Made by a program: the position numbers and the translations under genes. Below are positions 36,870 through 49,994 of a DNA stretch of 64,000 bases, piece after piece. How positions within the stretch are numbered: the stretch's first letter is position 1; each line of letters starts with the position of its first letter. Under the pieces are notes generated by a model. The model saw only the letters and a program-made list of their open reading frames with translations. It was not told where the DNA came from and ran no database searches. Source of the stretch: Akebia trifoliata (taxonomy: Eukaryota; Streptophyta; Magnoliopsida; Ranunculales; Lardizabalaceae); assembly GCA_017979445.1 (NCBI GenBank), contig CM030709.1, forward strand, positions 9,218,001 through 9,282,000. The letters run 5' to 3'.

Positions 36870-37100
36870 CAAAAAATTGATTTTTTTTGCTATTCTTTGA
36901 AAGATCTACCGATCAAACCCTCTCTGGATTTGATTTTCGAAGCGATCTGATCTTCCGGTTTCGAAGATTGGATAGTGATGTCTAGAAGCGACGATCGAAG
37001 ACGAGAGATTGGAGATTGGGCAGAAATTGGAGAGAGAAGTTGCGGGATCTGGGTTTGGGGGAAGAGAGACGAACAACAAACCACAATTTTTGTTAAAAAA
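36870..37100 (-). promoter_or_regulatory. Probable E2F leader and promoter region
   Basis: On the minus strand, pyrimidine-rich sequence with TCTCTCC and TTCTCTCC words precedes ATG 36869 and suggests a 5' UTR of about 100-200 nt. Two GTCAAATGACGTTTGA/CAAATGACGTTTAAC-like words lie further upstream, at 37191-37205 and 37340-37352. I did not find a perfect E2F consensus (TTTSSCGC). Confidence 0.3.
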
Positions 37101-37109
37101 GGAGAAAAC

Positions 37110-37775
37110 GAGGGAAGGAGGGAATTTAGTTCGGATAGATATGGAGGGAACCAGGGACGAAAAATTAAAAATAAAAAAGGAAAATATAACTGTCAAATGA
37201 CGTTTGATACTTTATGTCAAACAAACAGTTGAGATGGAGCGAGAGACCTAAAGACTCTCCTTCCATTATAATCACTAGGAAATTATTTCTCGAGAACACG
37301 CTTACCCTCCCATCTCAACGGTATGTTTGATAGAGATCGTCAAATGACGTTTAACATTATAAAAGTGCAAATAAAAGGGCAAAAATGGGTTAATAGACCA
37401 CACGTGTCAATTGTGTGGAAATAATTACTGAGGCTGCGTTTGTTGGTTCAAATCGGCGATGCGCGCCTTTTGTTAGATTTTTACTTAGCACGCGATCATT
37501 GGGCAATTGACGAGCATTTCCTTATCCACCAAACCCTAAAAAACACACCCCACTGGACCACTGAGTTGGGCCTTGTTGGTGAGAAAGGAAAAAAAAATAA
37601 TTCTATACTATTGTGTGCTTATAAAGTTTGATGATCACATTCCTCCAAATGCCACGTGGAACTTATGAAATCAAGATCACCCATGGTGGATTTTTTTTTT
37701 TTTTTTTTTCCTTTTGAGAAAATTACTTAATACTGATTAATACAATTAGTAATGTTTATTCATCTACCTTGTCAA
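37110..37775. other. Intergenic, upstream of E2F
   Basis: No further gene. Contains a duplicated CAAATGACGTTTRA motif, a T run at 37689 and AT-rich sequence. Confidence 0.4.
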
Positions 37776-38169
37776 TAAGGCTGGCAATGAGTCGGATAAT
37801 CTCCGCTTACCCTACTCAGCCTACCCGAGTTATTCGACGGGTATAGGTATAAAAAAATTGTTCGATTGGGCCCAAATATCAGTTTATCCAAATTTAATAT
37901 GGTAAATTCACAATAAAATGTATGTATGACCCAAAATTAAGATTTTTCCATCATCTTCACAATGAGGTATATATATCAATTTGGATATCCGTTAGAAATT
38001 TGGGTAGAAATCATATATGGATATCTTTTGAAAAAGTGGATAAATAGTCAAATATGGATATTCTTAACATAAGTGGGTAAGAAATAAGATATGAATAAGC
38101 CGATATAGAGTTGGATAAGGAAGTGGCAATAGCTTCATCTAACCCACACCCAACCTGTTGCTAGTCCTA
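37776..38169. mobile_element. Non-autonomous hAT-like element (TAAGGC...GTCCTA), copy 3
   Basis: The ends TAAGGCTGGCAATGAG and TGTTGCTAGTCCTA are inverted repeats. They are flanked by a perfect 8-bp duplication CTTGTCAA (37768-37775 and 38170-38177). Interior arms have GATATGGATA-like words. This is the best preserved copy of the group at 632 and 16910. Confidence 0.75.
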
Positions 38170-38452
38170 CTTGTCAATCACGAGCCGACATCAACATTGT
38201 ATCCTTCAACCATCTTATATTTCTATCTAATGGAATGAGAGTGTGAAGTAGGTTATTTTTATAGTATTAAATTTTGACATATATTCACGAAATATACTTA
38301 AATATTTTCATTTTCAAAAGTTCTGACACGAAATTTAACTAACAGTTTCTTTTTATATATATTTCAGTGGAAATTACTATTCATTTCATGAAATATTTCG
38401 ATGAATAAGAAATTTTGACCAAAATTAACAAATTTTAGTTTTAAAAAGAATC

Positions 38453-38682
38453 GTGATAATCTAACAACCCCACGTGGCATACTCAATCAACTGTCTTGAT
38501 GTGACAAGTTTGGGAATCATAGATTTGTAAGTCTCGGGATACAAAACTGCACTCCCCCATAAAAATATGTATCCCAGGAGAATCATGTATCCCGAGGTGT
38601 ATAGATCTACAGTTCCCAAACTTGTCATGTCAAGAGAGTCGATTGATTGTGTCACATGGGGTAATCAGATTATCACAACTCA
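38453..38682. mobile_element. Fold-back MITE with about 90-bp arms
   Basis: GTGATAATCTAACAACCCCA at 38453 pairs with TAATCAGATTATCAC at the right end. The complementarity continues inward through TGACAAGTTTGGGAA and CTCGGGATACA, leaving a short loop near 38560. The two strands look alike as a result. Confidence 0.75.
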
Positions 38683-38730
38683 CGACTCTTATAAAATACA
38701 ATGTTTCAGTGGAAATACTTTGATATATAT

Positions 38731-39125
38731 AGGGGTAGGATCCGTGTACACATATATCTATAACGTCTTTTGTCCTACATGGGCTAAAAGTTTCGGATTG
38801 AACTGATTTTTGGTGAGGATGATCTCTATGACGTGGAGATCATCCTCACCAAAAATCGTGGAGATCATCCTCGCCAAAAATCAGCTAATTCTAAAACTTC
38901 TAACCTCATATTTATGAGTTAAAGAATTGTGAACCATCCATTTTTTGTAAACCACTTTTGATGAGGTTAAAAGTTTTGGATTGAATTGATTTTTTGTGAG
39001 GATGATCTCCTCATCATAGAGATCATGCTCACCAAAAATCAGCTCAATCTGAAACTTTTAGCCTACATAGGACAAAACATGTTGTAGATCAATAAGTAGA
39101 TATATGTGTACACGGATCCTAATCC
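38731..39125. mobile_element. Two-hairpin element 'Z', copy 3
   Basis: The terminal repeats TAGGATCCGTGTACACATAT and its complement (39094-39123) enclose two palindromic GTGAGGATGATCTC modules plus the common spacer. The first module carries an extra copy of a CGTGGAGATCATCCTC segment. Flanked by TATATA on both sides. Confidence 0.75.
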
Positions 39126-39301
39126 ATATATATATATATATATATATTTACTTTAAATAAAACTTGTGTATTACACAATAGTATTTACTATTAAAAAATT
39201 GCATATAGCATTGCTCTATTAGTATAAATAAATAATAACTAGTTAGTAATCTATTTTATCTTATTTGAATGTATTCTAAGCATATTAGTACGTTTATATA
39301 G

Positions 39302-39320
39302 ACGCACACACACACACACA
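39302..39320. repeat. (CA)n microsatellite
   Basis: About nine CA dinucleotides. Confidence 0.9.
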
Positions 39321-39439
39321 ATCAATCATATTTTAATTAGGTAGATATATTAGTAACTTATTCAAAAATAAAAGATATATAATAACACATGAATGCAATA
39401 CTTAATAGTTTTTTTTTTATTTTAGTGTTTTACATATTA

Positions 39440-39515
39440 AGTTAGTTTGATACATTACAGATCAACTTTGAGGTCGTGGGTTCAAGTCCATCATACCCAT
39501 ACAAAAAAAAATATT
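39440..39515 (+). repeat. tRNA-like B box with A-rich tail (possible SINE remnant)
   Basis: GGTCGTGGGTTCAAGTCC resembles a tRNA T-arm, followed shortly by an A run. No A box at the right distance and no cloverleaf, so it is not a tRNA gene. Confidence 0.25.
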
Positions 39516-40255
39516 ATTATTTTCATGTAAATTAAGTATTGTTATTTTTCATAGTTAGACTATGAAATTTAATATGAGTGTGTATATATAGCAAAGGGTT
39601 ATTAATCTTTAATTTCATACTCCATAAATTGTTTGTTGTATTTTGATTACTTAATTAAAGTTTATTTTATCATTTCTTACATAGTCAATGATCTTCAATA
39701 TTTCTGTCATTTTCATAATTGTATTAATTTTCACATTGATCGAAATATTTTTCATTTCCAAACTAATTGATACAGACATTGAAATCAAAATTTAATATCT
39801 TGGTTATTTTGTATTAAAGAGATAGATAGAATAGGATTTCATTAGGAAACATATATAAAAGTTTATAAAGATAGGTAACTTTAGATAAACACATCATCTT
39901 GTATTAATCCACATTTTTATGGTCGGTAAGCTCTGGAAGATTAGGGCATCCACCCGTCATTAAAATAAAAATAAGGATTACAGACGCACATATTTACAAC
40001 ACAAATCCTCTTGCAAGATAACATTCAACTCAAAAGGAAAATTAGACAAAGATAAAATCACCCAACCATCTTGAGTTCACATATTTATGAGTCAAAAAAT
40101 CAACTACTCTATTCAACTCCCTTCAATAGAATTCAAATTTGCAAACTTGAATTTTAGTGATGAATCTTTGGATTAATATAACCAATAACACATATTTCAA
40201 GAAGGATGAATTACTTCATTCAAAATGTTTACCACATAAGAAAAATTCGAAGAAA
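39516..40255. other. Intergenic, no gene seen
   Basis: AT-rich noncoding sequence leading into a LINE fragment. Confidence 0.4.
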
Positions 40256-40259
40256 TAAT

Positions 40260-40500
40260 TACTCTCACTAGGCCTTTTGAATGAGCAAACTTTAAAGTTT
40301 GAAAAATAGCTTGAAGCTCTATTGCAACTATATTGTTCTCTTGAAGAAAATCAAAAACTGCAAATTTACACACTCCAAGATAATTTCTTTTAATAAAACC
40401 TATTCCAGCTCTACCAACCTCAACAGAACCATCTATATTAATTTTTATATAGTCTTCATTTATAATTCCCCAAAAATTAGATTTTGTAAAAAGAGAAGTA
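40260..40500 (-). pseudogene. LINE RNase H-like fragment
   Basis: On the minus strand a frame reads YIKINIDGSVEVGRAGIGF and then NNIVAIELQAIFQTLKF. This is the plant RVT_3/RNase H pattern (KLNVDGS...GxGxVIR...AELxAL). The aspartate in the DGS motif and the glutamate in the ELQA motif are kept. There is no complete element around it. Confidence 0.65.
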
Positions 40501-40529
40501 CATTCAAACCTACTGTCTCATCGCTTTAA

Positions 40530-41730
40530 ACTTTCCAACTCAAATTGAGACATCCTCCCTTTACCTTTCACACTATCAAATAATAGTATGATATCCATTG
40601 CGACTAGTTTAAAAATCTTAACCGTACACCGCTTAAAAAAATCCAAGCATTTCATTCCATCTATATATGATAAATAAATTAAGAGAATGTTACACACAAC
40701 ATTTTATAGACAAACAAACTTGTAATAGGCTTTTGAATGAGAAAATCATTTTTTTCCTTTGCTGAACTAACAAATTTTTTTTAAATATCAAAACCTTTTG
40801 ATGCATTTTTCCATATCCACTCATGATGAACAACTCGAAAAAAAAATATGATCATTATTTTCTGAATCAGACCAAAATAAAACACATTTTAAGTGTGTTA
40901 TTACTTGTTAATAAATTATTTTAGATGTTGTTTTAAGTAGAATAAATTAAGATTGTCTATGGGTGGGTTTGGGCAAAGCCTAGTTGAACCTTAATCTCAA
41001 ACATAAGAAAGGTGGGCTATATCTTAAACTACACTAATCGCTATCAAGCCTAAGTCGATCAATTAAGTCATAAGCATAATTTAATGAGTTTGGACTAGGT
41101 TTCAGACTTATAAAAAATGAGAGTGAAAACAAATAATATATATATTTGAGATCTCTTAAGGTTTGATGATTATAGGGACTTGAAGAATGCGTCATTGTTC
41201 ATTAAATTGAAGAGTAAATAGATATTAACTCTCACTTATATGATCTTTTTGGAGATTGAGTAACATGGTTTGATTGAAAAAAGAATACAAGATAAGAAAA
41301 TTTTATTTTCTTCAACATTTAATCTCAATAACAATATATGGTCTTTGTTGGGGTTGAAGATGATAGATTTTGATAAGAAATCTAAAAACATCATCTTATA
41401 TTTCATTAAAAAAACTTCAATCTTTTGACGAAATTTTTACGAATTTATCTTAATTAATCGAATTGAAACCCCGCCAAATAATTATCCAATCCAAACTTTG
41501 TTACTATACCTTAAAATTGAAGTGGCGTTCTATTTGCACCTATTTTTTTATATAAGTGTACCTGCTTTGAAAATATACTTCAATATACTTCAAAAATTTA
41601 TAAAAATTCTATAAGGCATGCTCAACTACATGGAAAATCAATTTCCATGAAATTTGAAATCCATGTAAAATGGGTAGGGTTGAAAAATTAAATTTCATTA
41701 TTTGATTTCTTAAAGATAAAATTCAGAGAA
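40530..41730. other. Intergenic, no gene seen
   Basis: AT-rich. No supported feature. Confidence 0.4.
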
Positions 41731-41734
41731 AAAT

Positions 41735-42045
41735 CCGATAAAGAAAGAGAAGGGGGAGGAAGAGAGAGAGAGGGGGGAAGGGAGGGACAAAAAGAGGGGG
41801 ATAGAGGGACAAAGAGGATTGGGGCGAAAGGAAGAGGATAAGAAAAAACAAGAAGAAAGAGGGAGAAGGATGAGGAGGAGGAGACAAAGATGGTGGAGGC
41901 GAAGACAGGTGGTGGATGAAGAATAAAAATAAGAGAAAGAGTCAAAAGTGAGGATGAAGGACATGGCTGGCAACAATGGTAGTGGTGACAGGGACGGTGA
42001 TGGTGAAATGTGATGATGGCTATGGTGATAGTGGTGGTGATGGTG
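41735..42045. repeat. Polypurine tract followed by GGTGAT-type repeats
   Basis: Roughly 200 bp of nearly pure A/G (AGAGAGAGAGGGGGGAAGG and similar), then (GGTGAT)n-like degenerate triplets from 41965. Low-complexity open frames on the minus strand (Ser/Pro/Leu-rich) are products of this composition and not genes. Confidence 0.85.
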
Positions 42046-42119
42046 GGGAATAAGAAGATAGAAGAATAAGATTTTGATTTAGGGATGGAAATTTGAGGTG
42101 GATTTTATTTTTCCACTGG

Positions 42120-42265
42120 TATAGGTAAAAAAAAATAAAATTCACAGTTTGTTGAATTTTTTGAAGAAGATGAAAAATCATTTTTCACGGCAAAATCAAT
42201 TAAACACAAAAAATGATATTTTTCATGAAAAATGATTTTTCACCATATTTTTCACTTGTAATTAA
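42120..42265. repeat. AT-rich palindrome cluster
   Basis: Several copies of GAAAAATCATTTTTC and its variants in both orientations, followed by CACTTGTAATTAATACACCC. It is probably the end of a small inverted-repeat element that may reach left to about 41625 (ATGGAAAATCAATTTCCAT). Confidence 0.4.
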
Positions 42266-43250
42266 TACACCCTAAGCGTACCTTGTTAGTAAGTACATAT
42301 GCTGAATATGAAAGTTGGGTTTCACGATTGAACTTCACAATGTTGTGATATCAAAGAAAATTTAACAAACATTTATTAATACAATATTATGATCTAAACT
42401 TTGCAAGACATTAAAGCCCTTTTTAGTTTGTTCATCTTTTATAGTTTTGTATTGTGCTTGTAATGATGAATCACCAAGAGGACAATAGAAAATTTTAGAA
42501 ATTTAAGAGCAAATTGTAATAATTAATTTGGTTTAGGGCTAAGAGTGTAGTGTATAACATTTGATTGTTTGAAAATGTTCACATCACATTTTTTATAAAG
42601 TATTGAGAACCAAAAGTTTATTTATTTTTTTATTTTTAAAGTAATTTTTAATTTGTACATGTCATAGTTTAATGTTGATAATATGATTATTTTATCTCTT
42701 ATATTTTGTTTTAGTAATATATGTATTGTTCATTTTCTTCAAAGATTGTATGGTGCAATATATAGTACACACATCAAAGTCATATTGTCATCTGATCGAC
42801 AATTTTCATTCTTCAACATGAAATGATTTATATACAAAACATGATGGTTGCGTACTCATTTGATTTATGCTTTACTTATATATATTCTGATTAGGAATGA
42901 TCGACTAATGATTTTTGTATTATTTATAAAATTTTACAAAATAGGAGATTAAAGTTTCCCATCCGCCTAATGATATCCACATACCACATCTTATATTATT
43001 TCAATCATATAAATAATTGACCAATATTATTATGATTTTTTTTCTTATAAGTAAATTGTTTGTCGCAGATTACCATATAAAATAAACAGAAAACAAAATA
43101 ATAATACTTAGCAAATAAGTGGTCAATCCAGAAAGACAATACTGACTCAAAGATTCTAACTTAACTCAATTAAAATTTAAAGTAATTAAAATTGATTGGT
43201 TAAAAGATTAAATTATTTAGAAATAGTAAAAATAGTAAAAAAACAAGATA
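42266..43250. other. Intergenic, no gene seen
   Basis: AT-rich. No supported feature. Confidence 0.4.
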
Positions 43251-43399
43251 ACAGTGTAAAAAACTTAGATCGATCGAATCCACTAAGAATAATCAATCTT
43301 AGTTAATTTTTTTCTCGATCCAACCAACAATCAAATGTTGTTGGATCGGATGATGAATCTTTTTTAAACACATACAATAGATCAAGAGGATATGATAAA

Positions 43400-44140
43400 T
43401 ATTAGATAAATAAAATCACTAGAATCACTTAAAACATCTTGAACAGAGCATGATCCATCTTGAATTGATGTAAGTCTAGATTATCAAAATCAAAATAATT
43501 TAAGATGGACCTATTGACTAGCTACTAAATATCATTATATGGAGAGATTAAATCACAAACCAATAACAAAAATTAATCAAATAAGAAATCTTGTCCTAAT
43601 TTTATCAACCTCTTTGATGGAGGTCTAACAACAAATCATCGCAAGAACAATCTTGAAACTAAAACTTAAAACTTACAACAAAAGTAAGAGAATGGAAGAG
43701 AAAGAGAGAAAGAAGAAGATATGAGATATAATTTTACTTTTGTCTAGTCTTTATTAATAGAGTTAGATTATGATTTCTTCAAATCAAAAATCTTCATGTA
43801 GTTAAAAGTGTCCAACCTTAATCCATTTTGTATGAATTTATGAAATCAACGCATAATACGAAACTTGAAGTGAGATCCATTGACTTCACTGTGCCAACAC
43901 ACCCCTTCACCGTATTGTGACTCTTGTGGGTTCTATGGACATGAGTATTAGACCGAGTCATGGTTGTGGGCTTTGGATTATAATGAATCTTCACAATTTT
44001 CTTGTATTTATCCATTTTTGTATAATCTTTAAGTTAAAATTCATAAATAATTTGAAAATAATAAATAATGTGGACTATAAATACATTATATAGAATTATG
44101 AGAATTAGTGTATGACTTATCCTTAATTTTTGTAAATAGG
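43400..44140 (-). mobile_element. LTR-like sequence, second copy, reverse orientation
   Basis: Read on the minus strand it follows 3797-4420 in order. It shares TTATTATTTTCAAATTATTTATGA, CCCACAAGAGTCACAATACGG, an AGTCTTTATTAATAG TATA-like region and a ATATCTTCTTCTTTCT leader, then GATGATTTGTTGTTAGACCTCC. Identity is moderate, so the copies are old. Confidence 0.45.
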
Positions 44141-46990
44141 GTCTTAAAAACGATTTTCTAGGTCCTGATTATAAATATTATATTGTTAATGTCAGGTATC
44201 ATAATATGTCAGGCTTCCTTGAACCATATCAAAAAGTGCGTTATCATCTACAAGATTACATGAATGATGATAACAGAAATTGAAACATAAAAAGTTATTT
44301 AATTATTATCACTCTTCTCTAAGAAATATAATCGAACATATCTTTTATGTATTGAAGGCATGTTTTTTAACATTAAAAGAGTTAGTTTCTTATTATTTTT
44401 CATATACAAAGATATATTGTAGTTGTAACATGTATGATTCATAATTTCATTTGAGTATAAGGGGGAGAAGACAATTTATTTTCAATTTATAAGAATGAAA
44501 ATTATGTGGTAGAACAAGAAAAATAATATATTGATGATCAATAAGGCAATAATGCATCTCCAACATCAACGTCAAAATCAAATGAATGCCTTTATAAATA
44601 GAATTACAAATACAATGTATAGGTTCCATAATCAAAATGAACCCAATGTAGGCAGTAATAAGGCACTAGTTTGGATGTTTCTGTTAAAATATTAAAAAAG
44701 TATGAATTTATGTTGTTTTCATGATTTTATGCTTATTTTGAAGTAGAGTTAATTGTGTTGAAAAAATCCTCTCTTATAATGAAAAATGATTGTATATGCA
44801 AAAAGAAGTAATTTTGTAAAACTATTACCAACATTTTATTTCACATAATTTTTTTCAACAAGAATTGCTTTTAAATGTTTGGTAATAGATTTTTCAAAAT
44901 AGTTTTCTTTATAATTATTTTTGGCATAATCACTTCTAAAAGTAGAATGAACTTTTATTAAAATAATTATCAATTGACCCCTAAAAACATAATAATAACA
45001 TATATATTATCTTTAATTAGTACTTTTAAATAAATGTATTGAAAATGATAAAACACAATTTATTAGTAATAAGCACACCTGTGAAATCTAGAATTTCAAA
45101 TGATTCATTAACTATTAGATGTTCAACTGATAACAATATCTATATTAAAATTATTTTTTCTTAAATAATATACATCATAATAACTTTAATAGTTACAAAA
45201 TAATAATTTTTACAAATTCGTCGTCTTGAATAGTGTCACTGAACTCCAGAGATGTAATCTAATTCAACTAAATTACTTGGTGATTCTTAAATTAAAAAAA
45301 AAAAATACAAATAAAATTAACTCAAGTAAAACAATATAACATATAAACAAAAAAAAAAATTTATTTATATTAACAAGATCATATCAATATAGATAAAGGA
45401 GTGTCGACATACAAAAAAGCATACCTATATTAGATTGTCAACATGAACAATTATCATTTGTTCATTGTATATTTTCAAGAATATTAAAAAAAAAATGCAT
45501 GTTTTAAAAAAATTATCACTTATTCATTGTATTTTTAAAGATTTATTTGAATTAGTTCTCTTTTTGCATAAAAAAATTTACTTCTTAATGGTGAATTATT
45601 TCATAGTAGGTGTGTTGCCCATGTGTTAAATGTCATTGTACAAGATGAGTTAGATTACATAAAAAATACAATTCATAATATTTGAGAAAGTGTAAATTTA
45701 TAAAAGCATCACCCTTTAGAAAATAAATTTTTAAGTATGAATTTTTTTTATATATAAAAAGAAATAAAAAATTATCTCAAGGTGTAACAATTCGAGGAAA
45801 TTTTACCTATCTTATGTTAGAATATGTTTTAAGATTGAAAGATGCAGTTTCTTTGTTATTTCTTAACATAACCTATAAATATGCACCTACGGTTGATGAT
45901 TTGAGCAATGCTCAGATGTTCACAAAATTTGGAAAGACTTTTATGATGTTATATTCAAAATTTCTAGAATCCATTATATAATTATCAACATATTTTTTCA
46001 TGAAATGACAAAAAAATTATGAAATATTGGATGACTTACGACATGTGTGAACTCTAGTATATATTTATCAAACAAAACAAGATTTTTGTCCCAATCATAA
46101 ACACAATCTACTGTGTGAATTGTGTTGAAAATATCCAAAGGTTGAGATCAATTTCTTCTAAAATTGATGTAACTGTGTGAAACTACCCACTTTATGTGAC
46201 CACCCCCTACAAATACATTTCACGGTGATGAATTGTGTTAGATACATCTAACGATAGAAAACACTTCCTATTAACATAAATCTAACTGTCATAAAACACC
46301 TCTTTCCATTTCTTTTTCATTTGTCTTCTAACAATTTTGGCTTGAGACTCCAAATAAAATTATATCTCTTTTTGTTTCTTATGTTTCTTTTTGTGTTTAG
46401 ATTTTCTAAAGAAAATAGGGATAAAACATTGTGTGCAATGTTTTCTTACACCTATCTTTGTTGTTATCTCGTTATTTTTTCAATGAGAAGAAAATATGGG
46501 TTATTTGATCAAACAAATATTTGAATTAGTAGGTCCCATTACCAAAAACTCTAATGTGTTAGGAGAGCACATGGGAAAGCTAAAGTCAAGGTTAGTATTT
46601 GATTCCCATGCAAAGTTGCTAAATGATATTCATAAAACATAGTCACAAGCTGTTTGCCTAATGTCGTGGTCAAACTTGAGTTATGGAGAAGGTTTGTATA
46701 GTGATATTTTACTATGTAAGAGGGACCGATATATATTTATATAAGATCATTCATCAAGTCCAGTAGTGAGAAGAGTATAAAGCAGTTTGCAAACTATAGT
46801 CTAAACCTGTTAGCGTGGAAAAAGAAAATATCAATTTCAAATACTAAATCTAAGCATGAATATCACTATCATCATTTGAATAAATCAATGGAATTTGAAC
46901 ATCTGCAATTACTAATAAGAGCTCTTGAAAAAATGGAAGACATGGATTTAAACACAACCAAGGTAGTAAGAATTTCATTCTTACTAAGGT
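44141..46990. other. Gene-free AT-rich region
   Basis: Almost 3 kb without a frame resembling a protein or a clear repeat boundary. Confidence 0.4.
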
Positions 46991-47819
46991 TCCTTGGGCT
47001 TACAAGCCATAGTAAGGCTTAAAATCTAACTGAGTTAGTAAGGAAAGTGGTTTTCTAGATTTTTTTAAAATTTGAAATTTGACGATAATGGTCAGTGGTA
47101 AATAAATATTTGTTAAGTATGGATGTAAGAATTGTGTGTAACCTTTAAACATATATATTTTTAATTTTTTTGGACTTGATCCAAATTGTTGAAAATGAAC
47201 GACCACTGAACTCCCAAATTTTAAAATTAAAATTCAACGGTAAGAAATAATTTTTAAAAAATTCAAAATCTTGAAAGTTTTTCAAAATATTTGAATATGT
47301 TAATTGATCATGTATTCATTATTGATGAACCTAATTTTATAATAATAGTAGTTAATCACCATAGGGACAAAACTTCCTAACCAAACATGGGCATAATTAA
47401 TTGAGTTAACTTAGGTTGATGTTTGTTACAATTCAAATTTACATTTTAAAATCTTAAATTACTGAGTTAACTTAGTTAAATGTTTTTTAACAACTTGGTG
47501 CACATTTTCTATTATGTTATTTAGGTAATATTAATTATTAGTCGAAATTTCAAGATTTTGAGATATTGAAGTCAAATTCTGTTGCAAACGCAAATTGATT
47601 TGATAATCTCAATATGATTGTAATTTTACAATATCAATTTATCCTTAGAATGTGATCAAAATAGTACTGTGATTAAAATAATTCAATTGTACGACATATA
47701 TTTATATTAGTTTGTGGGCTCACAGTGATTAATTTGTATTTAACCAAAATGACCCAATATTTTACAGAAATTATTGTCATTTTTATTTTTAATTTTTATA
47801 GGTTGTTATAAATTTTTGT

Positions 47820-48115
47820 AGATTATTCATGTAATGAATGCCACATGGTTGATTTTTTCATTGTTGAATTGTAATTTAACTTTGGGAGTTCTAAGACTTC
47901 CATTTTCAAGACCTTGATCATAGAAAAAAACAGGTTTATGTTTTAAATCTGATTTTCCCCATGAAATCTAGAGGATTGATATTTTGGATTACCAATTTTT
48001 TCAATTTTATTGGATTTGATATTTTGTCGATTCAATTAAATTTTCAAGAATATTCAATGTGTAAAGAACACATGCATATGTCTCAAGTGACATAGGCACG
48101 AGCATATGCTAGTAT
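47820..48115 (+). repeat. Element 'X' related copy (right end)
   Basis: CCACATGGTTGATTTTTTCAT to AGCATATGCTAGTATAAT follows the same order as 49995-50480, with shared words such as TTTTGGATTACCAATT and TTCAATTAAATTTTCAA. It ends in the GCATATGCTAGTATA phrase that, inverted, opens the units at 21620 and 22155. Confidence 0.5.
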
Positions 48116-48636
48116 AATATGCAAAACAAAGTTTTATTCTAGTCATATACACAATTCATGGAGTGAATTGTGTTGGAAAGATCCAATGGTTGGAAGCATT
48201 TCCTACTAATACACAAAAAAAAAAAAAAAAAAAGCTTGACACCATCGAAAACTATCTATAAACTGTATATCCCATTCAATTGCTTAATTTTCTTTTCATT
48301 TGCAGGCTTAAGATTTTTGTTGCATTATTTTTTTTTAAATATATTAGAAACCCACATCATAACTTCTAACTGCTTGTATTTTATTGGGTTTCTTTTCAAT
48401 TTTCAATTCTTCAGTTTGCATCATTTTTTTTTAACCCATAACTTGATTTTTCTACTAAAAATAAACAAATTAAATCTAGCTGGAGAGTTTGAGATGGAGG
48501 AAATAGAATTTTGTTTGCAGGTTGCAGAATGCTTGCTAGAGTTCAAAAGGTTTTTTTTTTTTTTTTTTTTTTAATGAATTTGATTAGAGAAGGGAGAATA
48601 TTTTTTTTGAGAGGTTGTAGAATGATGTCGCGACTA

Positions 48637-48669
<33 letters not shown>
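48637..48669. repeat. (CT)n microsatellite
   Basis: About 16 CT dinucleotides. Confidence 0.95.
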
Positions 48670-48672
<3 letters not shown>

Positions 48673-48681
48673 TATGTATAT

Positions 48682-49058
48682 GGTGAGCATTTAAGGGACA
48701 TAAGTAAAAACATATGTAAAAACAATCATTTTTCAAAATATAGGTTAGAATTTTCATATCGAGCTGATTTTTTGTAAGGATGATCTCTGTGATGAGAAGA
48801 TTATGCTCACAAAAAAATTAGCCCAATTTGAACCTTCTAACCCCATTAGAAGTGATTTAGACTGTGGACCATCAATCTTTTATCAATAATTTGTAAACCA
48901 CTTTTGATGGATTTAGAAGTTTCAGATTGGGCTGATTTTTGGTGAGGATGATCTTCTCACCATAAAGATCATTCTCACAAAAAATCAGCTCAATCCAAAA
49001 CTTCTAACCAATATTTTGAAAATGATTGTTTTTTACTTATGTCCCATGAACAGCCCCC
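48682..49058. mobile_element. Two-hairpin element 'Z', copy 4
   Basis: The terminal repeats contain GGGACATAAGTAAAAA (left) and TTTTTACTTATGTCCC (right). Both palindromic modules and the spacer are present. Flanked by TATAT sequences. Confidence 0.75.
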
Positions 49059-49293
49059 TATATATATAATATATAACGTGGATCGTATGCACCTAGGGTG
49101 AAGGATTCAAGCTCCCCTCCCACACCCCAATACACGCCACGTAAACCGTAATCCAAGGAAATTTTAAAAGACAATATTTTAGGCACTAATTCCTCTGATT
49201 ATGACTTACGTGATGTGTATAAGGGTGTGGGATGAGGGTTTCAATTCTCCACCCTGTGTGCATGCATACAACTCAAACTCATTTATATATATA

Positions 49294-49675
49294 AGGGAAA
49301 TGTTCAGCACCCTAAGCTTTACCCTACACTTTAACATATATGTTTTGTCCTACATAGGTTAGAAGTTTTGGAATGAGCTGATTTTTGGCGAGGATGATCT
49401 CTATGATTAGAAGATTATCCTCACCAAAAATCAGCCCATTCCGAAATTTTTAGCTCCATGTTTACAAGTTGAAAAATCGTGGACCGTCCATTTTTTGTAA
49501 ACCATTTTTTATGGGGTTAGAAGTTTTGGAATGGGCTGATTTTGATGAGGATGATCTCCTCACCATAGAGATCATCCTCACCAAAAATCAGCCCATTCCA
49601 AAACTTCTAACCCATGTAGGACAAAACACGTTTGTTAAGGTATAAGGTAAAGCTTAGGGTGCCGAACGGGACCCT
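49294..49675. mobile_element. Two-hairpin element 'Z', copy 5 (best preserved)
   Basis: Terminal inverted repeats of about 70 bp: TTCAGCACCCTAAGCTTTACC at the left and GGTAAAGCTTAGGGTGCCGAA at the right, running inward to GTCCTACATAGG/CCATGTAGGAC. They enclose two palindromic modules. The right one is nearly perfect (GAGGATGATCTCCTCACC against its complement). Flanked by TATATA on both sides. Confidence 0.85.
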
Positions 49676-49994
49676 ATATATAAATGTCAATTTGTTCCTT
49701 ATTCCAAACTATTACTATGCCCTAGAGGATCATTTGGACAACAAGAAAATCCACCTTCGAGTAATCCCTTCATCCATTTATGCCTACTTAGTTTCTTGCA
49801 TTTAAATTGTTTGGTTTCAATTTACTTAAAAACTACCACATAATCAAATGTTTATAAAGATTTTCGAGCCACTTAATATTCTTAGGATCTGTTTTTGGAT
49901 CCATTGGTAACCAAATCACCTTGGCTTCCCTAGTAATTTAGTTAGCCCGCCCTCCAAACTATTTGAGTACCCTATGTTTTCCCTATAAAAAAAT

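Noticed and set aside
37440..37631. Short frame upstream of E2F (GCGCGCC nearby) as an E2F-site promoter
   Set aside because: GCGCGCCTTTT does not match the TTTSSCGC consensus in either orientation, and the frame resembles no protein.
38461..38806. Similar open frames on both strands
   Set aside because: Caused by the fold-back element, whose two strands look alike.
41688..41976. Minus-strand frames rich in Ser, Pro and Leu
   Set aside because: Products of the polypurine tract; low complexity with no gene structure.
48170..48574. 134-codon frame with poly-Lys and poly-Phe
   Set aside because: Built on A and T homopolymers; no homology and no gene signals.
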